This document shows positions 58,058 through 64,000 of a stretch of 64,000 bases of DNA, piece after piece (position 1 is the stretch's first letter; every line of letters starts with the position of its first letter). The stretch covers positions 299,735-363,734 of the forward strand of contig NZ_BSSQ01000005.1 in assembly GCF_030161375.1 (NCBI RefSeq), in the 5' to 3' direction. A program made the translations under genes and the position numbers. A model generated the notes under the pieces. That model was not told the origin of the DNA and did no database searches. It saw nothing but the letters and a program-made list of their open reading frames with translations. Source of the DNA: Paenibacillus glycanilyticus. Lineage in GTDB: Bacteria; Bacillota; Bacilli; Paenibacillales; Paenibacillaceae.

Positions 58058-58201
58058 TTAGCTACATTGGAATTTATGCAGTACAAATGCAGATTATCGT
58101 TAGATAACTTAGGCTACATTGGATTTCCTGCAGTATAATCACCCAGTTTTAATAGCATGAAGTCATTAGAGCCCTTAACGCTGTACTAAATCCAATGTAG
58201 C
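58058..58201. repeat. Interspersed repeat family 1 (GCTACATTGGAATTT type)
   Basis: TTAGCTACATTGGAATTTAT (58058), TTAGGCTACATTGGATTTCC (58109) and an inverted copy GTACTAAATCCAATGTAGC (58183-58201); a short fourth piece AAAAATCCAATGTAATGG is at 58590-58607. Two direct and one inverted copy within 145 bases. No coding frame. Confidence 0.72.
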
Positions 58202-58276
58202 GAAAGTATGAGGACGGTTTATAGTTCACACCGGCGGGACTTTTAGTAGCCAGGTAGTTAGATGCTGGCGCGCCAA

Positions 58277-58526
58277 TATGCTGTATTTTTGTGGAACATA
58301 GTTGTGCGGGTCGACCTTCCCACTTACGTTAGTTTGGCTATGTTGCACGAATTGCAGCATATTTCCCTTAATTTGGCCAAAGCGCAAATTATACTGCACG
58401 GAATGCAGGATATGAGTTGGTTTGGAACCCTTTTGGGCAATTATTGACTTATATCCTGCATTTTGTGCAGGATACCTCTAGTTAGTGGGCTCATACGCCT
58501 AAATATGCTGCATTTCGTGCAACGTA
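58277..58526. repeat. Interspersed repeat family 2 (23-bp palindromes)
   Basis: Five 23-24-bp copies of TATvCTGCA-yttyG-TGCAgvATA at 58277, 58339, 58390, 58452 and 58504, spaced 51-62 bases start to start. The fourth, TATCCTGCATTTTGTGCAGG, is a near-perfect palindrome. Copies 2 and 3 are inverted relative to the others. Confidence 0.78.
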
Positions 58527-58664
58527 AGCGCGCGGCGGGACTTTGGTGAGCATCAAATATCAACATTTAGGTTTGACATAGCCATAATGCAAAAATCCAA
58601 TGTAATGGAAACGGTTCGTCTTCCGCAAGTATGTTTCTGTATTACTTCTTTTTTTAATTATACG

Positions 58665-58678
58665 TTTGTATGTACAAA
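58665..58678 (+). promoter_or_regulatory. Candidate MarR operator at the MFS gene
   Basis: TTTGTATGTACAAA, the reverse complement of the element at the marR promoter, 23 bases before the MFS ATG. A promoter hexamer pair is not clear. Confidence 0.7.
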
Positions 58679-58701
58679 CAAAATATAATGAGGTGTGCTT
58701 C

Positions 58702-59973
58702 ATGAATCAAGTAAAAAGCAAGTTTTATTACGGTTGGATTATCGTTTTGCTTACGTTTGTTACGCTGCTCGTATCGGCTGGCATCCGTTCTATGCCAAGC
58801 GTGCTCATGATTCCGTTTCAAGAGGAGTTTGGATGGAGTCGCGCTGAGATTTCCAGCGTCGCATCCATCGGCATTTTATTATACGGTTTGGTTGGCCCGT
58901 TCTCCGCTGCCTTGCTATTGCGCTTTGGCATCCGCAAAGTTGTACTGCTGGCTCTCGCCGTACTCGCGATAAGCCTTGCTCTCACGCCTTTTATCACTTC
59001 CTTATGGCAGTTCGATCTGTTATGGGGACTTGTCTCCGGACTTGCAACCGGCATGATGGCCAACGTGCTTGGCGTCACCGTCAGCAACTTATGGTTTGTG
59101 AAGCGAAAAGGGCTTGTTGTTGGCTTGCTCACGGCAAGCGCCGCGGCCGGACAATTGCTGTTCCTCCCGCTTCTCGCCAAGATGACCTCTGATTATGGCT
59201 GGCGTTACGCGATGTATACGGCCGTGGCCGGTATCATAACGGTCTTTGTACTAGTGGCGATCTGGATGAGAAACCATCCTTCGGATATAGGTGCCGCTCC
59301 TTACGGAACGGATGAAGTCGTTCAGCCAACGCCATTTCGGGGCAATCTGTTTCTGACGCCCATTCAGAACCTCGGCTACGCCATGAAAAACAAAACGTTC
59401 TGGCTGCTTGCCGGCACCTTTTTCTTCTGCGGCTTTTCCACGAACGGCCTGATCGGCACCCACCTGATTGCCGCCTGCGGCGATCACGGAATGGTTGAAG
59501 TAGCTGCCGCCGGCCTGCTCGCCATGATGGGGATCTTTGATCTGTTTGGCACTACGATCTCCGGCTGGTTATCCGACCGCTTCGACAGCCGCTGGCTCCT
59601 GTTCTGGTATTACGGCCTTAGAGGATTATCGCTCCTGTTCCTGCCTTACGCGCTTAGCGCTACTCCTGCCATGCTTGTTGTATTTTCGGTATTTTACGGG
59701 CTGGATTGGATCGCAACCGTTCCCCCAACCGCCAAGCTCGCGGGCGAAACGTTCGGCAAAGAAAAGTCCGGCATGATCTTCGGATGGATCGTTGTAGCCC
59801 ATCAGATCGGCGCCTCAACCGCCGCTTACGGCGCAGGCGTCATGCGAGATTGGCTAGGAAGCTATTCGCAGGCTTTTGTCATTGCAGGATTCACTTGCTT
59901 CTTCGCTTCCTTGATGGCGATTCGGGTGAAAAAACATCTCGCCGAGCGCAAAGATATGACGCTACAAGCCTAA
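58702..59973 (+). CDS. MFS transporter under MarR control
   Basis: 423 residues, twelve membrane helices. YYGWIIVLLTFVTLLVSAG and SVLMIPFQEEFGWSRAEISS are the start typical of the oxalate/formate antiporter-like and monocarboxylate transporter-like MFS group; GWLSDRFDSRWLL is the loop 8-9 motif. ATG 58702 after GAGGTG (earlier in-frame ATG at 58666 overlaps the operator). The operator shared with marR suggests an efflux or uptake pump for the MarR ligand. Substrate unknown. Confidence 0.88.
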   Translation: MNQVKSKFYYGWIIVLLTFVTLLVSAGIRSMPSVLMIPFQEEFGWSRAEISSVASIGILLYGLVGPFSAALLLRFGIRKVVLLALAVLAISLALTPFITSLWQFDLLWGLVSGLATGMMANVLGVTVSNLWFVKRKGLVVGLLTASAAAGQLLFLPLLAKMTSDYGWRYAMYTAVAGIITVFVLVAIWMRNHPSDIGAAPYGTDEVVQPTPFRGNLFLTPIQNLGYAMKNKTFWLLAGTFFFCGFSTNGLIGTHLIAACGDHGMVEVAAAGLLAMMGIFDLFGTTISGWLSDRFDSRWLLFWYYGLRGLSLLFLPYALSATPAMLVVFSVFYGLDWIATVPPTAKLAGETFGKEKSGMIFGWIVVAHQIGASTAAYGAGVMRDWLGSYSQAFVIAGFTCFFASLMAIRVKKHLAERKDMTLQA

Positions 59974-59985
59974 TAAATCCATCAG

Positions 59986-60031
59986 AAAAACCTCGAACAG
60001 CAGCTTATAAGACGGCCTGTTCGAGGTTTTT
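59986..60031. terminator. Bidirectional terminator
   Basis: AAAAACCTCGAACAG (59986-60000) and its exact complement (60017-60031), between the converging MFS and MCP genes. Confidence 0.9.
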
Positions 60032-60036
60032 AATTG

Positions 60037-61728
60037 CTACAGCTTGAACTTCTCGATCTGCATCTGCAATTGCTCCGCCATTTGGGACAGCGATAACGAG
60101 GCGCCTGAGATATGCTTCATCGATTCCAGTTGTTCCTCCGCCGAAGCGGACACTTCTTGGGCACCGGAAGCCGTATGTTCCGATATCTCGGTGATGGCTT
60201 TCATCGCTTGCACCATCTGCTCCGCGCCTGCGGCCATTTGCTGAATCGACGAGGATACTTCCTGAATTTGAGAGGACGTTATATGAACCGACTGCTGGAT
60301 AGCGGAGAAAGATTCCCCTGCCGTATTCACCATTTCCAGTCCATCGCTCACTTCCGTTGTCGCCGTATCCATAGAAAGCACTGCCCTATGCGTCTCTGCT
60401 TGAATAGATTCAATTAATTCTGAGATTTGCTGCGCGGATTGGCTAGACTGCCCGGCAAGCTTCCGCACCTCCGATGCGACAACCGCAAATCCGCGGCCAT
60501 GTTCGCCTGCTTTCGCCGCTTCGATCGCAGCATTAAGCGCAAGCAGGTTCGTTTGATTCGCGATTCCCGTAATTACGCTGCTAATCTGCCCGATCTCCTG
60601 GGAACGTTCGCTTAATCCTCCAATAACCGTCGACAACTCATTAACCGTATGGGAGATAGCCTTCATCTGCTTGATTGCGGTCTGAACGGAAGACGCGCCT
60701 AACGACGCATTGGAATAGGCTTCTGTAGTCGTATCGGACACTACTTGGGTATTGCGCGCAATCTCCCGGGCACCAACGGCAATGTCGGAGATGGTTCTGG
60801 CCGCTTCTTCAACCGTATTGAATTGCGTGTCTACGCCTGTCGCAACCGATAACATCGTAACGGTGATTTGCTCAGTAGCTCTCGAGGTTTGATCGGCACT
60901 TGCCGTAAGTTCTTCGGCTGAAGCCGCAACTTGGCTTGCGTTTGCGCTGACGGTTTGAATCAGTTCTCTCAGATTGCCTCGCATGGTGGCAAAGGAAGCT
61001 GCCAAATGTCCGATTTCATCTTTATTTTTCACATTCAGCTCGGCTTTGGTCAAATCGCCGGCAGCTATTTTCTCAGCAGCTTTAGACAGCAAGACAACGG
61101 GCTTGCTGACTAGTCTTCCTATGTATAAAGCAATCGCTAAGCCAATGACAATAGCCAATATCCCAAGAATCAGCATGGAGGTTTTGGTGCTCTCGGTTTG
61201 TGCCGAAGTTGCCGCATGGCCATCATCCATTACGGTCTGCTGATAGGCTGTAAGCTCATCCATCTTGCTGTCGAAAGCGGAGGCCACTTCATGTCCTTGA
61301 GTCGTAACCAGCTTTAAGTAATCGCCTGTTTTATTCTGATCCTTCAACTGCATCTCATCCGTCGCAATAGCATGGAATTGATTCTCCAGGTCAATGAGCT
61401 CCTGAAGAAGCTCCTTTGCTTTGGGCAGTTTTATTATAACGCTTAAGTCCCCGCTTAACTTTAAGAAGGTCTCATGGGCAGTCTTGAAATTTTGCGAGGA
61501 CGACTCATCCTGAAGGATCAGATACCCTCTGGCATTAAGCTGTTCCTTCTTGATGGCGACATTCAATTCCTGAATGAGGATAAGCTTCTTCGCTTTATCG
61601 TCAATCAACTTCCCGTATGACTGATTTACTGCCGTAATTTTTGAATAACCGATCATTACGATTGCCGTCAAAATGACCAGCACTGCCAAAAACCCCAAAA
61701 ATAGCTTTCTGCTTACGGTCAACTTCAT
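60037..61728 (-). CDS. Methyl-accepting chemotaxis protein
   Basis: 563 residues from ATG 61728 (AAGAGGTG). TM1 [20 protein letters not shown], a four-helix-bundle sensor of about 150 residues outside, TM2 [23 protein letters not shown], then the cytoplasmic signalling coiled coil with the hairpin [20 protein letters not shown]. The sensor ligand is unknown. It works through CheA/CheY; cheX lies at 21493-21954. Single gene. Confidence 0.94.
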   Translation of the reverse strand: MKLTVSRKLFLGFLAVLVILTAIVMIGYSKITAVNQSYGKLIDDKAKKLILIQELNVAIKKEQLNARGYLILQDESSSQNFKTAHETFLKLSGDLSVIIKLPKAKELLQELIDLENQFHAIATDEMQLKDQNKTGDYLKLVTTQGHEVASAFDSKMDELTAYQQTVMDDGHAATSAQTESTKTSMLILGILAIVIGLAIALYIGRLVSKPVVLLSKAAEKIAAGDLTKAELNVKNKDEIGHLAASFATMRGNLRELIQTVSANASQVAASAEELTASADQTSRATEQITVTMLSVATGVDTQFNTVEEAARTISDIAVGAREIARNTQVVSDTTTEAYSNASLGASSVQTAIKQMKAISHTVNELSTVIGGLSERSQEIGQISSVITGIANQTNLLALNAAIEAAKAGEHGRGFAVVASEVRKLAGQSSQSAQQISELIESIQAETHRAVLSMDTATTEVSDGLEMVNTAGESFSAIQQSVHITSSQIQEVSSSIQQMAAGAEQMVQAMKAITEISEHTASGAQEVSASAEEQLESMKHISGASLSLSQMAEQLQMQIEKFKL

Positions 61729-61886
61729 TACTACACCTCTTGTCGTTTGGTTGCATAGCTTAGAGACCTGTTGCCGCGGGAATAATGCCAGCATCCCCCT
61801 CCTTCCACAAATTAACATCATTAACAATCCCTATTTTAGGATGTTATTCCTATATTAATCTAGTACAAATTATGGTATTTTGGACC

Positions 61887-61917
61887 AAAAAAAAGAATGT
61901 ACCCGTAGGCACATTCT
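61887..61917 (-). terminator. Terminator after the 62-residue gene
   Basis: GAATGT / ACATTC with adjoining partial pairs (61895-61916), followed leftwards by T8. Confidence 0.75.
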
Positions 61918-61934
61918 CCCGTTCCCATTTATTC

Positions 61935-62123
61935 CTATTTCAAAAACTTAACTAAGTCGAGTTTAACCTCTTCTACCCACACATCTGTAATCTCGGCATC
62001 CCGGGAGTACTTCCAATCTTCGTAATAAATCTTCGTCATATAGATCGATACATCAAATCTTCCCATAGGGAAAGTGACTTTATAACCTTCAAAAATTTCA
62101 CCCGTCATGCCATCTTCAGTCAT
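61935..62123 (-). CDS. 62-residue protein, function unknown
   Basis: Starts MTEDGMTGEIFEGYKVTF and ends EEVKLDLVKFLK; aromatic and acidic, mixed alpha/beta, no cysteine or membrane segment. GGGAGAGAACGG upstream as ribosome site and a terminator right after it. It is 130 bases past the gamma-glutamylcyclotransferase gene in the same direction. Not recognised. Confidence 0.65.
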   Translation of the reverse strand: MTEDGMTGEIFEGYKVTFPMGRFDVSIYMTKIYYEDWKYSRDAEITDVWVEEVKLDLVKFLK

Positions 62124-62252
62124 AGTCCCGTTCTCTCCCCTATCTCCGGATCGTACCTCTATTACCTCTCATTTTAGGAGATTATAGGATTCCAGTCTAG
62201 CAGAAAATTAACATATCATGAAAGCTTTGGTTTAGCACTCAACTTCCCTAAC

Positions 62253-62642
62253 CTATTCTGGCCAATAGGATTTGGGAACAGCAGGGTAACCGCGGTCGTC
62301 CGGCCAAATATACACCCATCCCGCGAGAGTGGGATCTACGGCATCCCGGACCCAGACTCGTTCGTAATCATTTAATTCCTCGATGCCGTAAAATTCCTCC
62401 AGCTCATCAAGCGAAACAAGTCCTGCCGCGTCAATCGTCATCCATAATCCTTGAATAATCGAACCGCTGTCCTTTGCCCCCTTATCTCTTACCGCTGCCG
62501 GATAAGCTCCAACGTCGACCAGCCTCCCGGCGATAACGCCGCTCCTGCTGCTAATCAGAAAGGGAGACACAACATGGTGGTTGATAAGTCCCGGAAGCAA
62601 GGAGCCGTATACAAACACGTTAACGGTCTGGCGCGTAGTCAT
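62253..62642 (-). CDS. Gamma-glutamylcyclotransferase-like (AIG2 family)
   Basis: 129 residues. VFVYGSLLPG is the glycine loop that holds the gamma-glutamyl group, and the acidic catalytic residue is the Glu in DELEEFYG or the following YERVWV stretch. The family releases 5-oxoproline from gamma-glutamyl amines or peptides. It starts two bases after the pxpA stop, so it is translated with the oxoprolinase genes, whose substrate is exactly that product. Confidence 0.85.
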   Translation of the reverse strand: MTTRQTVNVFVYGSLLPGLINHHVVSPFLISSRSGVIAGRLVDVGAYPAAVRDKGAKDSGSIIQGLWMTIDAAGLVSLDELEEFYGIEELNDYERVWVRDAVDPTLAGWVYIWPDDRGYPAVPKSYWPE

Positions 62643-62644
62643 AG

Positions 62645-63439
62645 CTATGGCCTTTCCGGTGCCTGCAACTTGATGCCGGACTGCATAAGCTCCTCCCGGA
62701 TTCGGGAAGCAAATAACGCAGCGTTTGGTCCATCTCCGTGCAAACAGATTGTATTGGCCAATACCTCTACCGCTTCGCCTTCAGGCGTATAAGCGCTTCC
62801 CTGCGCTACCATCGCTACCGCTTGCCTAGCCGCCTGCTGCGCATCATGCAGAACAGCGCCGCGTTTGCTGCGGGCAGCAAGGCTGCCATCCGATTCATAA
62901 GCACGGTCCGCGAACACTTCGGAGACGGCGGTAAGGCCAGCGCTTTGGGCCGTATCGAGCAGCTGGCTGCCGGATTGACCGTAGATCATAAGGCGGTCAT
63001 CAAGCGCGAGCGTTGCTTGGACAATGGCTTCGGACACGGCCTTATCCCGGTTAGCCATATGATACAAGGCGCCATGCGGCTTCAGATGGTTCAGCTCTCC
63101 GCCTGCCGCTTGAACGAAAGCCCGGAGCGCGCCAAGCTGGTACAAGACGAAATCATACACTTCCGAAGCCGAAACGACCATTTCCCTGCGTCCAAAACCA
63201 AGCCGGTCCGGCAGACCGGGATGAGCGCCGATGGCAACGCCTGCCGCCAAAGATTGCTTCACGGCCGAATGGATGGTATGAGGATCTCCGGCATGAAAGC
63301 CGCAGGCAATATTTACGCTTGTGACATATTGAAGGAGCTCCGCATCTTGACCAAAGGAATAAATGCCATATCCTTCTCCGAAATCGCAATTGAGATCAAC
63401 GGTAAGATTGCGATCCGTGCGTTTGTTGTTTGTTGACAT
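62645..63439 (-). CDS. pxpA: 5-oxoprolinase subunit A
   Basis: 264 residues from ATG 63439 (AAAGGAG; an earlier frame opening at 63496 runs into pxpC). LamB/YcsF family: VDLNCDFGEGYG, NIACGFHAGDP, GAHPGLPDRLGFGRREM, KPHGALYHM and FADRAYESDGSLAAR are diagnostic, with the His/Asp metal site. With PxpB and PxpC it opens 5-oxoproline to glutamate at the cost of ATP. Gene order here is pxpC-pxpA-cyclotransferase. Confidence 0.94.
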   Translation of the reverse strand: MSTNNKRTDRNLTVDLNCDFGEGYGIYSFGQDAELLQYVTSVNIACGFHAGDPHTIHSAVKQSLAAGVAIGAHPGLPDRLGFGRREMVVSASEVYDFVLYQLGALRAFVQAAGGELNHLKPHGALYHMANRDKAVSEAIVQATLALDDRLMIYGQSGSQLLDTAQSAGLTAVSEVFADRAYESDGSLAARSKRGAVLHDAQQAARQAVAMVAQGSAYTPEGEAVEVLANTICLHGDGPNAALFASRIREELMQSGIKLQAPERP

Positions 63440-63453
63440 ATTGGGACTCCTTT

Positions 63454-64000
63454 CTAGTAAGGCAGACGACTGCGTATAGCAGCGGCCAAATAACAAATGT
63501 CCTGCTCGCGCCGGCGATCAAGCCGCTGCGCTTCCGGCAGCGTGACAGGCTGAAACCGGATCGGATCACCCGGTTTCGCCTGGGCGAGGAGCGGCATGTC
63601 GACGGTTGCGACATGCGCGATCAAGGGATAGCCGCCGGTGGTTTGGCAATCGGCGGCCAGAATGATTGGCCCGCCGCCGGGCGGAACCTGCACGGCGCCC
63701 GGCGTTACCCCGTGCGAGAGCAACTCCGCGCGGGTCAGTCTTTCAAGCGGGGTGCCGTTCAGGCGGCAGCCCATCCGGTCTGAGGCGGGAGCAACCGTGT
63801 ACCGCTCCCGGAACAGGGCTTCACGGGCAGCGACGCTGAATTGCCCGTGTTCGCTCCCCGGCATCGCGCGAAGCACGATGCCGTCTTCGCCGTCGCCGCC
63901 GCCATAGGCTCCCGGCGGCGCAAACCACGGCGCGGCCGCCCATGGCAGGCGGCGGCCGGCCGTTTGCTGCGCTGGCGCGGCGGCATCGCTATGCCGCGCC
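63454..64000 (-). CDS. pxpC: 5-oxoprolinase subunit C, C-terminal part (cut by window edge)
   Basis: The frame is open to the window end and holds about the last 180 residues of a PxpC/KipA-type biotin-dependent carboxyltransferase-like protein: APPGAYGGG region, LRAMPGSEHGQFS, ERYTVAPASDRMGCRLNG, ELLSHGVTPGAVQVPPGGGP and ADCQTTGGYPLIAHVA. These are the family hallmarks. It ends 14 bases before pxpA. PxpB is expected just beyond the right edge. G+C is higher here than in most of the window. Confidence 0.92.
   Translation of the reverse strand, partial: ARHSDAAAPAQQTAGRRLPWAAAPWFAPPGAYGGGDGEDGIVLRAMPGSEHGQFSVAAREALFRERYTVAPASDRMGCRLNGTPLERLTRAELLSHGVTPGAVQVPPGGGPIILAADCQTTGGYPLIAHVATVDMPLLAQAKPGDPIRFQPVTLPEAQRLDRRREQDICYLAAAIRSRLPY

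Noticed and set aside
58277..58526. CRISPR-like array of 23-bp repeats with 28-39-bp gaps
   Set aside because: Copies vary in sequence and alternate in orientation, the gaps are unequal, and there are no cas genes in the window.

Overview
The window looks like chromosomal DNA of a spore-forming, motile Gram-positive of the Paenibacillus type (Bacillota). The evidence is intermediate G+C, strong AGGAGG ribosome sites with many TTG/GTG starts, an S-layer-homology protein, a GerA-type germination operon, CotB/CotH/CotF coat proteins, CheX and a methyl-accepting chemotaxis protein, a Phe T-box leader and the pheS-pheT-zapA-mutS2 gene order known from Bacillus. No rRNA, tRNA, CRISPR array, prophage or intact insertion sequence was seen.

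Layout. 1-11139 (all minus): a glycan/surface island with three small unknown proteins, two GT2 glycosyltransferases, a sugar nucleotidyltransferase, a 1,922-residue protein made of about 163 decapeptide repeats, and a CotSA-like GT4 glycosyltransferase. 11348-13320: psd, then a junk zone with two copies of a dispersed palindromic element and an IS1182-type transposase remnant. 13330-25899: AraC regulator, aminotransferase, an EcsAB-type ABC transporter, SLH protein, DEAD-box helicase, SDR, CheX, a zinc-dependent phospholipase C-like protein, an HRDC protein, DUF3055 and a 5'-3' exonuclease. 25900-26630: a non-coding region packed with nested inverted repeats. 26630-31607: DapL-like aminotransferase, YusI-like protein, RluA, cobalamin adenosyltransferase, then the alaR-alaT pair. 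31702-39163: a sporulation block of CotF-like protein, gerAB-AA-AC, Sm-like coat proteins, CotB and the CotH kinase. 39184-45165: cysK, MFS transporter, zinc-ribbon protein, a 26-residue membrane peptide, DUF350 protein and mutS2. 45321-47203 (plus): YvlD-like membrane protein, a small CuA-motif lipoprotein and an SDR. 47328-55403: a 1,340-residue ZapA/coiled-coil protein, pheT, pheS and the T-box. 55467-61920: NarL-type two-component system, a 48-residue ORF, a MarR-regulated MFS transporter and an MCP. 62253-64000: a 5-oxoproline salvage operon (pxpC, pxpA, gamma-glutamylcyclotransferase), cut by the window end.

The most unusual items are: (1) ZapA fused to about 1,260 residues of hendecad-type coiled coil; (2) the giant decapeptide-repeat protein inside a glycosylation cluster; (3) a family of 111-115 bp hairpin elements (five copies) whose outer, middle and apical arms differ between copies yet stay self-complementary; (4) two families of short palindromic repeats between marR and its MFS gene, and a candidate MarR operator shared by both promoters. 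All functional statements rest on reading motifs by eye; no search was run.
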